Below, one piece after another: positions 19,410 to 28,900 of a stretch of DNA of 64,000 nucleotides. Below the pieces are notes generated by a model. That model made no database searches, had not been told where the DNA came from, and was given only the letters and a program-made list of their open reading frames with translations. Both the position numbers and the translations under genes were made by a program. Location of the stretch: the NCBI RefSeq assembly GCF_000420405.1, contig NZ_ATUW01000004.1, positions 62,001-126,000 of the forward strand, in the 5' to 3' direction. Source of the stretch: Winkia neuii subsp. neuii DSM 8576. GTDB taxonomy: Bacteria; Actinomycetota; Actinomycetes; Actinomycetales; Actinomycetaceae. Within the stretch, counting starts at the first letter, position 1. Each line of letters opens with the position of its first letter.

Positions 19410-19882
19410 TTGCCCTCCAGCTGTTTCATCTTCCTATATACATTTTCAGGCACTAAAGACGAAAAATCGCCACCGAAACTCGCAATTTCCTTTACGGCGG
19501 AAGAAGAGACGCAAGTATAGCGCGCCTCAGACGGCAACAGCAGAGTTTCAACTTTACCAATCTGTTTATTCAAACGCGCTTGAGTCACCTCATTTTCGAC
19601 GTCTACCATACCGCGAACCCCTTTGATCAGCACCTGCGCCCCCAACTCGGAAGCCGTATCGGCAATAAGCCCCTCGGCGCTGATCACCGAGACATTTTGC
19701 ACATGGGAAACGGCCTCGGCAAACAGCTCCACCCTCTCGACGGTAGTAAATAAGCTCTTCTTTGCAGTGTTGTGCGCAACAGCTACGTAAAGATGCGAAA
19801 ACAGAGGGGCAGCTCGTTCTACCAGGTTAATGTGCCCTAACGTGGGCGGATCAAAGGAACCCGGGTATACAGCGCAAGTCAT
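19406..19882 (-). CDS. coaD: Phosphopantetheine adenylyltransferase
   Basis: A 158-residue CoaD that transfers AMP from ATP to 4'-phosphopantetheine, the penultimate step of coenzyme A synthesis. The nucleotidyltransferase motif is YPGSFDPPTLGH (residues 6-17), and the C-terminal motif TCVSSSAVKEIASFGGD corresponds to the usual ISSTxxRE segment. Length is typical. It is preceded by rsmD with a 9-bp gap, a common pairing, and overlaps sepIVA. Confidence 0.96.
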   Translation of the reverse strand: MTCAVYPGSFDPPTLGHINLVERAAPLFSHLYVAVAHNTAKKSLFTTVERVELFAEAVSHVQNVSVISAEGLIADTASELGAQVLIKGVRGMVDVENEVTQARLNKQIGKVETLLLPSEARYTCVSSSAVKEIASFGGDFSSLVPENVYRKMKQLEGK

Positions 19883-19891
19883 GGCACTACT

Positions 19892-20470
19892 TTAGCCCTC
19901 CGCCTTCTCGCTTTCGACCTGCGGAGGGGTGTCTGCATAGTAGACGGTGGTATCCCCATAATTTTTTGCACTAATTAAATCGAGCCCGCACGGCAAAGGC
20001 GGAGCGTCATCGCGTTTGTCTCGTTCAATTACCACTACTGCCGCCCCGGATAGCTTGGGAACAAGTGTCTTCAGCAAAGTAGCAATTTCCTCGTTGGAAA
20101 CCTCGTAGGGAGGATCTAAAAATACTAGATCCCAGACTTCTGCAGCGGATTCTACATAGCTTAAGGCCGAGGTAGGTCTAGCTTTAGCTACTGCACGGAA
20201 GTCGGTAGCCCGAATATTCTGCCTTATCAGGTCACAGGCTCGTTGGGATTTGTCTACTAAAACAGCTCGGGCACTACCTCTTGAAAGTGCCTCTAACCCG
20301 AGTGCCCCCGTGCCCGCATACAAATCAAGCACATTCGCGTCCGCGAGCGCGTCGTAGTGTTCCAGCTTAGAAAATATTGCTTCGCGTACCCGTTCCGAAG
20401 TGGGGCGGGTGCCGCGGGCGGGTACTGCTAGCTTTCTTCCTTTAGCGCTGCCAGCTATTATGCGGGTCAT
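19892..20470 (-). CDS. rsmD: 16S rRNA (guanine(966)-N(2))-methyltransferase RsmD
   Basis: A 192-residue SAM-dependent methyltransferase that modifies G966 of 16S rRNA. Family motifs are the N-terminal RIIAGSAKGRKLAVP, RPTSERVREAIFSKL, the SAM-binding VLDLYAGTGALGLEALSRG, and the catalytic FLDPPYE. Its first base coincides with the last base of recG, and it is followed by coaD, the standard recG-rsmD-coaD order. Confidence 0.95.
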   Translation of the reverse strand: MTRIIAGSAKGRKLAVPARGTRPTSERVREAIFSKLEHYDALADANVLDLYAGTGALGLEALSRGSARAVLVDKSQRACDLIRQNIRATDFRAVAKARPTSALSYVESAAEVWDLVFLDPPYEVSNEEIATLLKTLVPKLSGAAVVVIERDKRDDAPPLPCGLDLISAKNYGDTTVYYADTPPQVESEKAEG

Positions 20471-22590
20471 TAGTTTTTCTCCAGGAATGTCATGTCTTCT
20501 AGCTGGGCCTTTATGGTCTGAGCTAGGGCTGGATGCTGTCTGAGTTCCGGATCAGATTGTAGTATCTCTGCGGCATCTTTGCGGGCTTTAGTTATGACCT
20601 CGGTGTCTTTTAGCACGTCGAGAAACTTCAGCGAGGACGTCCGCCCAGATTGGGCTGCGCCTAAGACGTTTCCCGACGAACGCAGATTCAGATCTAGTTC
20701 TGAAAGTTTGAACCCGTCGGTTGTGGAAGCAAAGGCGGCCAACCTTTGGCCGGCAAGCGAGTTTGGTTCGGCCTTGGTGACTGCCATACACAGTGCTGGT
20801 TTTCGCCCTCGTCCGACTCGTCCGCGCAGTTGGTGCAATTGTGAGAGGCCAAAGCGGTCTGCGTCCAGGAGCACCATCATAGTTGCTTCGGGCACGTCTA
20901 CTCCCACTTCTACTACTGTGGTGGAGACCAGCAGTGGGGCTTGTCCGCTGACGAATGCTTCCATTACTGCATCTTTTTCGGCTGAGGGCATTTTTCCGTG
21001 CAGGCTGGCAATTGTTACGTTGGCGAGAGCAGGGTTGGCCTGGAGGTTTTGCGCCGTACTGGTTACAGAGGCCAGCTGGTCCTCACTTTCGATGGCCGGG
21101 CACACGACAAATACTCTGCCGCCACTTGCTATCTCTTCGCTTGCGCGCTGCCAGAGCCGTTCCATCCAGGCGGAATTTTGGGCGGGAACCACGTAGGTGG
21201 AGACAGGCTTTCGCCCTTTGGGCAGCTCTTTTATAGTGGTCACATCCAGGTCCCCGAATACGGTCATAGCTAGGGTACGAGGTATTGGGGTGGCGGTAGT
21301 AACGAGCATATGGGGTCTAGTTAGAGCGCTGGCGCGGATGTTGTCGCGTTGGACCACCCCGAAGCGGTGCTGCTCATCGATTACTGCCAGGCCAAGGAAG
21401 GGAAGCTGCACGCCCTCGGACAAGAGGGCATGGGTACCTACCACTATTGCTGGCTCCCCGGAAGCGAGCCGCCCTAGCACCTCGCGTTTACGAGCAGTCT
21501 TCATGGATCCGGTTAGCAGATGTATAGGTACCCCTCCCCCCGCGGGGCCTACCAGTTCGTCCTCTCCAAGCTCCCCCAGTATCTTCCGCAGGGATGCATA
21601 GTGTTGCTCTGCCAGAATCTCGGTTGGGGCTAGCAATGCTGCCTGAAAGTCATTTTCAACCGCGTTGGCCATAGCTAAAAGCGCCACTATGGTTTTGCCC
21701 GAGCCCACATCGCCTTGCACCAGACGAGACATGGGCCTTGGCGCGCCCATATCCTCATCAATTTGCTCGAGGGCGGAGATCTGGCCGCCGGTGAGGACGA
21801 ACGGCAGGGAGGATTCGAGTCTTTCGCGAAGCCCACCAGGCTTGGGAGTACAGTCTGGGGCCTTGCCCCGGCGCGACTTTGCTCGCATCTGCAACAGGGC
21901 GCTTTGAGTTAGCAGAGCTTCTTGGTAGCGCATCTGTTCACGAGCTCGGCGTACCTCCTCGTCACTAGCGGGAAGGTGAAGTTTCTTTATAGCCTCAAAT
22001 CTAGAATATGCAGGGCCTAATTCGGGCGGTATAAGATCTGGGAACGAATCGGGATCTACAGTTCCGAGCACCATTTTTACGGCTTCAATGACCTGTTCGT
22101 TCCTTAGCTTGGCCGTAGTGTGGTAGATCGGAATCGGAGTGTTCTGGTCGAAAGCGGCAAGCTGTTCGTCGTCGTCAAGTATGTAACTTGGGTAGGTAAG
22201 CTGCAATTGGCCCCGGTAGGAAGTAACTTTCCCTGAGAAAAAGCCGGTCGCGCCCTCCTGCAATCGCCGTTGATGGCCGCTAAGGGCGCGCACATGTCGA
22301 GCAAAGAAAGTCAAACCGATACTAGAGGTGCCATCTGTGACCTGCACGTTCAAAATCGCGCGCCGGCCAGTGCGGGCTTGCCTGGCCAACGCTGAGGTGA
22401 CCCTGCCGTAGACAGTTACCTCACTGCCCTCTTCCAGGCGGGCCATCGGTTGCAGGCGGCCCTTATGCTGGTAGCGGAAGGGAAAATGTTCTAGTAGTTC
22501 ACCCGCTGTAGTAATGCCTAGCTTCACAAACTTCTTTACCAGCGCCGTAGCAAATATGCGATTCAGAGCGGTGTCAGCTGTAACACTCAT
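20470..22590 (-). CDS. recG: ATP-dependent DNA helicase RecG
   Basis: A 706-residue fork-remodelling helicase. An N-terminal wedge/OB-fold region (about 1-230) is followed by the SF2 helicase core with Walker A GDVGSGKTIVAL, the Walker B variant VIDEQHRFGV, TTATPIPRTLAM, and the RecG-type QLRGRVGRG motif. It regresses stalled forks and branch-migrates Holliday junctions. It overlaps the degenerate FakA-like gene by 4 bp upstream and touches rsmD downstream. Confidence 0.96.
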   Translation of the reverse strand: MSVTADTALNRIFATALVKKFVKLGITTAGELLEHFPFRYQHKGRLQPMARLEEGSEVTVYGRVTSALARQARTGRRAILNVQVTDGTSSIGLTFFARHVRALSGHQRRLQEGATGFFSGKVTSYRGQLQLTYPSYILDDDEQLAAFDQNTPIPIYHTTAKLRNEQVIEAVKMVLGTVDPDSFPDLIPPELGPAYSRFEAIKKLHLPASDEEVRRAREQMRYQEALLTQSALLQMRAKSRRGKAPDCTPKPGGLRERLESSLPFVLTGGQISALEQIDEDMGAPRPMSRLVQGDVGSGKTIVALLAMANAVENDFQAALLAPTEILAEQHYASLRKILGELGEDELVGPAGGGVPIHLLTGSMKTARKREVLGRLASGEPAIVVGTHALLSEGVQLPFLGLAVIDEQHRFGVVQRDNIRASALTRPHMLVTTATPIPRTLAMTVFGDLDVTTIKELPKGRKPVSTYVVPAQNSAWMERLWQRASEEIASGGRVFVVCPAIESEDQLASVTSTAQNLQANPALANVTIASLHGKMPSAEKDAVMEAFVSGQAPLLVSTTVVEVGVDVPEATMMVLLDADRFGLSQLHQLRGRVGRGRKPALCMAVTKAEPNSLAGQRLAAFASTTDGFKLSELDLNLRSSGNVLGAAQSGRTSSLKFLDVLKDTEVITKARKDAAEILQSDPELRQHPALAQTIKAQLEDMTFLEKN

Positions 22591-24020
22591 AGGGCTTCCC
22601 CTATAAGTGAGATACCTGCCTGCCCCCCGTAAATGATCTGCAGTGGCGCCCCAAGTAAAGCCTCGTAATTCGCGATCTCAATAGGACCATCCTTACTGGC
22701 AGCCAAAAGGCGCAGCGGCCGTGAGCTATCTATTTCTACCTCGCCAAGCTCGTCTGTGGAATACGAGGGCGGCAAAGCGCGCACCGCATCACGAATCACC
22801 GCAACCAAATCGCTCATAGAACGCGCCCGCCAAGGTCCCCCTAATTCCATAAAAGAGAGCACATCCAGATCGTTCCTTAGAGGTGCCACCTGTACGCGCT
22901 CATCTAGTTTCGCCCTCTGAGCGGCAAACTCGCGCGCCCTAGCCGATCCACATAGATAGGTAAGCGCGTCCGCTCCACGTGCGAACGCACTCTTTTCTGC
23001 TCTGATCAGAGCATGGGAAGAGGCGACGTTTAGTACTACAGTGGCCCCAGCACTAGCGATCTGTTGAGCGATCCCAGGAGCTTCAAGGCAGGCCACAAAA
23101 GCCATGCGTAACTGTTTGTCGCACCCGGGGCGCAGAGCAATGACATTAGAACCAGGCTGATCAGAGTGAGGCTTTTGCAAATGCCTAATAGTTACGTCCA
23201 GGCTCTGCACGTCGAAAGGTACCAGAGCAGAGGAATGCCAGACTGCCGAACGCATCACAGACTCACCGAGACGCACCTGGGGGCTACTCCAGGCCGCCTG
23301 ACCACCAAACCCATCTATTCTTTGTCTGGTTTTGTACAAAGCTGCGGGGCTGACATCCGACCAGCTGACACTGATTTCAAACAAATCTACCGAATCAGAA
23401 AGCGACGACTTAGCAAAACGATGCGCCACCGGGTCTGCCGGAAGCGTATCTGCACGAATGTCATCGCTATATATTTGCGCTAGCCCCTGAGTAAGACAGG
23501 CAGCCACCAGTTCCCCCGCACCGGAGAATCCCTCGCCTGGATAGAGCAAGGTCAGCGCCAGGATAAAAACTACCTGATCTATACTCAAGTAATCGTCGCG
23601 CCCTTCTAAAGCTTCAACAATCTGGCCGACCCAGGCGGGCGAATCCGTATTTGCAAGGGATTGGTTAATCCCCTCAAAGAACCGCAGCAGAAAATCAGCA
23701 AAATCCACAGGTCGCAGCTCGCGGGGTAAATTGACAGAAGCGTTTTGCAGCCCAGACGCAATAGCCACTCCTAAACGCCCCTCTGCTAGGCTCGCGCAGG
23801 CATCAGCGAATTCTGCCCCCCACCATGAAACATCTGCTTCCTGGGGCAGCTCCGCAACCGCCTCAAAACCAGCCTGCAGTGTTGCCAGCGCCTGCGCGAA
23901 CCCGACAACACTACGAACTGGTTCTCTTTGCCCCTGTTTAGAAAGACAATCCACCCCACTGCTCCACAGCCGGCGCAATGCAGGTCCATCCACGCGAGTT
24001 TGCCCACTTATCTCCAACAC
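22587..24020 (-). CDS. FakA/DAK2-domain homologue lacking kinase motifs
   Basis: A 477-residue protein in the place normally held by the DAK2-domain fatty-acid kinase FakA, between rpmB and recG. Three anchors support homology: an N-terminal VDGPALRRLW; a middle block with GADALTYLCGSARAREFAAQRA and RVQVAPLRNDLDVLSFM, matching FakA's SGGQ...LPNNKNI...VIPTKSIPQG region; and the C-terminal IYGGQAGISLIG, matching EGGQPxYxxxxxVE. The DAK2 nucleotide-binding motifs are gone: no NVxPVxDGDTGTNM segment, and GARGNSGVILSQ reads AEGRLGVAIASG (79-90). Kinase activity is therefore unlikely. No stop or frameshift interrupts it, so it appears maintained. The start (GTG 24020) is uncertain; GTG at residue 10 is an alternative. 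Homology is inferred by eye. Confidence 0.68.
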   Translation of the reverse strand: MLEISGQTRVDGPALRRLWSSGVDCLSKQGQREPVRSVVGFAQALATLQAGFEAVAELPQEADVSWWGAEFADACASLAEGRLGVAIASGLQNASVNLPRELRPVDFADFLLRFFEGINQSLANTDSPAWVGQIVEALEGRDDYLSIDQVVFILALTLLYPGEGFSGAGELVAACLTQGLAQIYSDDIRADTLPADPVAHRFAKSSLSDSVDLFEISVSWSDVSPAALYKTRQRIDGFGGQAAWSSPQVRLGESVMRSAVWHSSALVPFDVQSLDVTIRHLQKPHSDQPGSNVIALRPGCDKQLRMAFVACLEAPGIAQQIASAGATVVLNVASSHALIRAEKSAFARGADALTYLCGSARAREFAAQRAKLDERVQVAPLRNDLDVLSFMELGGPWRARSMSDLVAVIRDAVRALPPSYSTDELGEVEIDSSRPLRLLAASKDGPIEIANYEALLGAPLQIIYGGQAGISLIGEAL

Positions 24021-24113
24021 CCTTTAAGTATGGCAAAGCTTTCTCGCCCAGGCAGGCACACAGATCGAAGTAGCACAACCGACGTGAAACAGACGACAAA
24101 AAGCACAAGAGGT

Positions 24114-24142
24114 TTGGCTAGAGATCTAAAATCAGTTACTCT
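24114..24142 (+). promoter_or_regulatory. Candidate promoter for rpmB
   Basis: TTGGCT at 24114-24119 and TACTCT at 24137-24142 are separated by 17 bp, an acceptable sigma-70-like pair with four of six matches each. They lie within the 189-bp divergent gap between the FakA-like gene and rpmB, giving an rpmB leader of about 60 nt. The rest of the gap shows no strong hairpin. This call rests on sequence resemblance only. Confidence 0.35.
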
Positions 24143-24209
24143 AGACAAGTTGCTAAGGCCTTTAGCGAAACATTTTCCACTGTCGGCCATAATTTTGTAA
24201 GGAGAAACC

Positions 24210-24395
24210 GTGGCTGCTACCTGCGAAATCTGCGGCAAGGGACCCGGCTTCGGGAAGTCCGTCTCGCACTCTCACGTGCGCACCAACCGCCGTTGGAACC
24301 CTAACATTCAGCGCGTGCGCGCCGTTGTGAACGGCACCCCGAAACGCATCAACGTTTGCACTAAGTGCATCAAGTCTGATCGCGTTCCGCGCTAA
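24210..24395 (+). CDS. rpmB: 50S ribosomal protein L28
   Basis: A 61-residue bL28 of the large subunit, starting at GTG 24210 behind AAGGAG. It has the diagnostic NRRWNPNIQRVR and retains paired cysteines (CEIC and CTKC), so it is the zinc-ribbon (C+) form. It is monocistronic: a strong intrinsic terminator follows within 20 bp. Position next to the FakA-like gene and recG is the usual neighbourhood. Confidence 0.97.
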   Translation: MAATCEICGKGPGFGKSVSHSHVRTNRRWNPNIQRVRAVVNGTPKRINVCTKCIKSDRVPR

Positions 24396-24412
24396 GACAC
24401 TTTAACGATTAT

Positions 24413-24442
24413 TTTTGGGCCGCGTCTGTGCGCGGCCCAAAA
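24413..24442 (+). terminator. Intrinsic terminator after rpmB
   Basis: A perfect 12-bp stem: TTTTGGGCCGCG at 24413-24424 pairs with 24431-24442, loop TCTGTG. GTGTTTTAA follows on the plus strand. It ends the rpmB transcript before the add homologue. Confidence 0.88.
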
Positions 24443-24484
24443 GTGTTTTAACCTAGTTTCATTACCGCCTACCAAAGGACAGCA

Positions 24485-25486
24485 ATGAAACTTTCCAATT
24501 TTGTTTCCGGCCTTCCCAAAGTCGAATTACATGTGCACGTCGAGGGAACCCTAGAGCCCGAGCTAAAATTTGCTCTCGCTAAAAGAAACGGCATAACACT
24601 TGCAGAGCCCACCCCCGCCCAGGTGCGCCAATCCTACAACTTCACCGATCTGACCTCGTTCTTACAGGCTTACTACGACGGTATGAACGTGCTGTTGACC
24701 GAAGCTGATTTTTACGATCTAGCACTCAGCTATCTACAAAAAGCAGCGGGTCAGAACGTGCGCTACGTCGAAATGTTTTTCGACCCGCAGGCCCACACCT
24801 CCCGCGGGGTTAGCTTTCACACTGTAATCAGGGGTATACATCGGGCCCAGGTGGATGCCGAAGCTAAATGGGGAATTGTCTCGACACTGATTATGTGTTT
24901 CTTGCGGGACTTCCAAGTCGAATACGCCATGGCTACCCTGCTAGAGTCCCTCCCCTACGCTCAGTGGATCTTGGGAGTTGGTCTAGATTCAGACGAAAAC
25001 AACCATCCCCCAGCCGACTTCTCTACAGTCTTTGCCCGGGCGAGGCAGGAGGGATACTTACTTACTGCGCACTGCGACGTGGACATGCCCAATTCCATCG
25101 AACACATAAACCAGGTAGTAAATCAGATAGGCGCGTACAGGATCGACCACGGCACCAACGTTGTAGAAGATCCCGCCCTGGTGCGGCAATTGGCAGATTC
25201 CAACATAGGGCTCACTTCGTGCCCGATCTCGAACTCTTGGATTTCGCAAACCGCAAAAGTTGAGGAAATAATCCAACTGACAAGCAGCGGGGTCAAAGTC
25301 TCGATCAATTCCGACGACCCAGCCTACTTCGGCGGCTACATTGCAGAAAACTACCAACTGCTAGAAGACAGCGGACTCGACCATTCCTTTTTAGCTGACA
25401 GGTCCCGCGACGCGGTGGCGATGTCGTGGGCAAGCCCCACCCTAAAGCGGCAAATCCTAGATGAAATAGACGAATACTGCGCCTAA
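24485..25486 (+). CDS. Adenosine/adenine deaminase family amidohydrolase
   Basis: A 333-residue member of the adenosine deaminase superfamily, closest to the adenine-deaminase branch by VEMFFDPQAHTSRGV and SDDPAYFGGYIAEN. Metal ligands are visible: His16 and His18 in ELHVHVEG, His196, and Asp277 in INSDDP; His222 in IDHG is also present. The usual catalytic HAGE segment reads HCDVD (196-200), so the expected Glu is replaced by Val199 with Asp at 198 and 200. I recall a similar variant in other actinobacterial homologues but cannot confirm it here. The likely role is purine salvage; the substrate is uncertain. It converges on the DoxX-like gene with a 4-bp overlap. Confidence 0.82.
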   Translation: MKLSNFVSGLPKVELHVHVEGTLEPELKFALAKRNGITLAEPTPAQVRQSYNFTDLTSFLQAYYDGMNVLLTEADFYDLALSYLQKAAGQNVRYVEMFFDPQAHTSRGVSFHTVIRGIHRAQVDAEAKWGIVSTLIMCFLRDFQVEYAMATLLESLPYAQWILGVGLDSDENNHPPADFSTVFARARQEGYLLTAHCDVDMPNSIEHINQVVNQIGAYRIDHGTNVVEDPALVRQLADSNIGLTSCPISNSWISQTAKVEEIIQLTSSGVKVSINSDDPAYFGGYIAENYQLLEDSGLDHSFLADRSRDAVAMSWASPTLKRQILDEIDEYCA

Positions 25487-25836
25487 TCGCCCCGGTAGGC
25501 TTCCAATGCAGCCTTTATCATTGGAATCTGCAGTGGCAGACGACCTATGGTTATTAGTTGTTTTTGCCACGGCTCGTGTCGCCAATCCCAGGCCATTTGG
25601 AAATTGGCGGGCCACACCCCGGCAAGGAGCCCCGCAGAGGCAAGACCAGCGGCCTTGGAAGTCTTAGCATTCAGCAAACCTGCCGCACAAACCAGCTCGG
25701 CAACTCCGGAGGCATAGGTCCAAAACCGTTTACTTCCAGGAATGAAATTGGGAATAATTTTGTCGAATTCTTCAGGCTTCACGAAGTGCATTATCCCCAC
25801 GGGAATAAATACCAGGGGCAGATGTGATGATTTCAT
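25483..25836 (-). CDS. DoxX-like small membrane protein
   Basis: A 117-residue hydrophobic protein with about four membrane segments: LPLVFIPVGIMHFVKP at the N terminus, YASGVAELVCAAGLL, KAAGLASAGLLAGVW and a C-terminal amphipathic stretch. The MHFVKPEEFDKIIP motif and general layout resemble DoxX/DUF-type quinone-linked membrane proteins; the function is unknown. The frame is open to 25884, but that start falls inside a terminator hairpin, so ATG 25836 is chosen. No ribosome binding site precedes it. TATAAA lies only about 12-17 bp upstream, so the mRNA may be leaderless. The 3' end overlaps the convergent add-like gene by 4 bp. Confidence 0.7.
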   Translation of the reverse strand: MKSSHLPLVFIPVGIMHFVKPEEFDKIIPNFIPGSKRFWTYASGVAELVCAAGLLNAKTSKAAGLASAGLLAGVWPANFQMAWDWRHEPWQKQLITIGRLPLQIPMIKAALEAYRGD

Positions 25837-25861
25837 GTAGATAAGTTTATACCCATATGAA

Positions 25862-25892
25862 TAAGAGCGGTGGGGAGACCCCACCGCTCTTA
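25862..25892 (-). terminator. Intrinsic terminator after the alkaline phosphatase gene
   Basis: A perfect 14-bp stem (25862-25875 with 25879-25892) and a 3-nt loop AGA. It lies 13 bp after the stop codon of the double alkaline phosphatase on the minus strand. The downstream sequence is ATTCATATG rather than a T-run. It separates that gene from the DoxX-like gene. Confidence 0.82.
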
Positions 25893-25904
25893 CTCTTTCA
25901 CTTA

Positions 25905-28900
25905 CTAACGCGTGCGCCGGTAGCGAATAACACCAGCTCCCGCTCCAACAGCTGAACCTGCAATCAGCACAATAGCCAAAGCCGGAACACCTGTCCTAGC
26001 CAAGGAGGAAGAAGTCGATGTGGACTTCTTTTTCACGCCGGAAGCAGAAGGCTTAGTTGATTTATTCCCACTGCCCTTTGACGGATCAGCTGGCTGGGTG
26101 GTTTTTCCAGTAGAGGGAGTATCCGGATCGGAAGGCTTGGTTCCCGGATCGGAAGGCTCATCAGACGGCTCAGACGGATTTGCATCCTTAATTTCTGGCA
26201 GCGCATTCATTACCGTGTAGAACAAGTCGGTCTGGTCGGTACGACCAACTACGTTCTGAGCGCCAGGACCAGAAGCAGCAATACGCAGCTGAGCCCCAGT
26301 ATGGCCTTGCCCGCCAAGCGCATCCTCGCCATTGTTGGCAGCATTGGCATAGTTGATAACCAACGGTGCCCCGTCAGCCGTCAGTAGCTTGGTAGTGAGA
26401 CCAGCAGTGCGGGTTCCATCACCCGTAATCTGGCTGGTGTGAGCATGATCGGCAGTGGCTACAATCAAAGTGGGTTCCCCAGAATCTGCCACCCACTTTT
26501 GGGCGGCAGAAATCGCCTGATCCAAATCATCTAGCTCGCCAATCTGACCACAAGCATCAGCGTCGTGATCGGCCTTGTCGATAGAAGCACCCTCTACCTG
26601 GAGGAAGAAGCCCTTGTCGTTGCGCAGCAGATCCATTGCCTTGGTTGTCATAGCTGCCAGTGAGGGCACCTTGTCAGTACGCTCAGGATTAACCTTGCAA
26701 TAGGCAGCTTCCCGCTCGGCACCGTCGCGGGTAGGAGTCGAACGCTCAAAATGCCTAGGCATGTTGCCCTCGGCAAAGAGTCCCAGAACAGGGGTATCTT
26801 GATCAGCCTTTTTCACCGAATCTAGACCAGCCGCGTCGGTTACGACGTTAAACCCATTGGCCTTGGCATTTTCTAGAACAGTTCGGCCCTTGACCCAGCT
26901 GGTGTCTCCACCAAATTTTCCGGACACTTGCACGTTCTGCTCGAATGCCTTAGCGCCGCCACCGAGGGTGACGTCAGCTCGTACATCTACTAGCTGTTCT
27001 GCAATGGAACCCAGACCGCCATTCTCGCGGAACTGTTTCTTAAACTCTTCGCCCTGGCAAGCCTTCTTGTTCTTGGCCATTTCCGGACCGTAGCATTTGC
27101 GGTTCAACGAGTGTGTAGCTGCCCCCGCCGGAGTAGCATCTTCAATCTCGGAGGTGGTTACGTTACCGGTCTTCATCCCGCGGGCCTTAGCATGTTCCAT
27201 GATATTAGGAACTGGCTTGCCAAACAGATTCACGCCAATAGCTCCGTTATACGTTTTGGTACCGGTGTTCCAACCGGTAGAGGAGGCAGCCGAGTCGGTC
27301 ACGTAGTTGGGTTTACCCGTTTCTGGATTGAGAGAGAAGTGGGTGTAGGAACCGGTGTACTGCAGATTATCTAGCCCCGGAAGCCGCCCATTTGCACCGT
27401 ACAAATAATCGCGGGCCGAGGTAATCTCGCTGTCGCCCATACCATCGCCAATGAAGACAATGACGTTCTTAGCTTTCTGGTTTGAACGACCCGGGCCTTT
27501 AGCTCCGTACTGGGAGCATTCGCCTGGACCGGGAGCAACTACCTTGCCGTCCGAGTCAACCTTGTAACAGGTGCTAGATACATCCTGAGCAGAAGTAGGA
27601 TGCTTTACCACATCGTTCGCAGCACCCTCGCCGTCTCCGAGGCCAAGCGCATTCTTCATGGTGAAGAATGTGTCAGTTTGGTCGGTTTGCCCAATGACAT
27701 TTTCTTCAGAAGGTCCGTAGGCAGCAATGCGCAATTGTGCCCCAGTATGCTGCATGGAGGAAGCAGTAGTGGGCTTAGTACCGTAAGATATCGCCATATT
27801 GGAGCCCTCTACCGTGCGCAGCCTAGTAGCGTAAGAAACCGTATCCTTGCCGTCTGCTACTACCTGGCTAGTGTGGGAGTGGTCAGCAGTCACAATTACC
27901 AGCGTGTTGCCGTCTGCCTTAGCAAAATCCAACGCTACCTTAGTGGCTTCGTCAAGCCTGCCGGTCTCGCCGATTTGCCCGCAGGCATCGGAGGCATGAT
28001 CCTGCTTGTCTATCGAAGCGGACTCTACCTGCAGGAAAAAGCCCTTTTCGGCCTCGGGCTTATCTAGCAGCTCGATAGCCTTCTTCGTCATGTCCTTGAG
28101 CTCCGGCTCGGTGCCGATGTCGTGCTTCTTGCAGGTCTGCGGTTCGAGCGTGGCTCCTCCCTTTACCGCAAGTGAGGGCGCAAAAGTGGTCTCCATATTG
28201 CCCGGGGAGAACAGGCCTAGAACCGGCTTAGACTGATCTGCTGAGGTAATCTTCTCTAAGTCGGAGGCGGTCTCAGCGATTTGGAAGCCGTTATCTTTCG
28301 CATTGTCAAGGACGGACTTGCCGGCCTTCCATTTGGTATCGAATTTTGCCTTCCCCTTCAAGAAGGGGTTGGTGTTTCCGGAGTCCTTTCCAACCAGAGC
28401 TTTGAAGAACATCCGTCCACCGCCCAAAGTAACGTCGGCTCGGGTGTCTACCAACTGCTCGGAAATGGAACCAAGACCACCGTTCTCGCGCAAGTCACCA
28501 CCCTTGGCAGCCTTTACGCCAGAAGGTGCATAGTAAGACCGATCGGTGGCGTGGGCGCCCATCACCGCAGGAGTAGCATCTTGGATTTCGGCGGTGGACA
28601 CGTTACCAGTTCGCATCCCGGCGTTTTTGGCGATCTCAAGCATGTTCTGCTGAGGGTTACCCTTGACATCGACTCCGATCGCCCCGTTGTAGCTCTTAGT
28701 GCCAGTTGACCAAGCGGTGCCGGAGGCAGCCGAATCGGTTACATAGTTAAAAGTGCCATCTTTATTTATGGAATGGTGAGTGTAAAGGCCCGAGGACGTG
28801 AGCCCGTCAAGGCCCTCAAAACGTCCACCAGCACCCTTCAAATAGTTGCGCGCGGCCGTGATTTCTTGTTGCCCCATGCCATCGCCAATGAGCAAAATGA

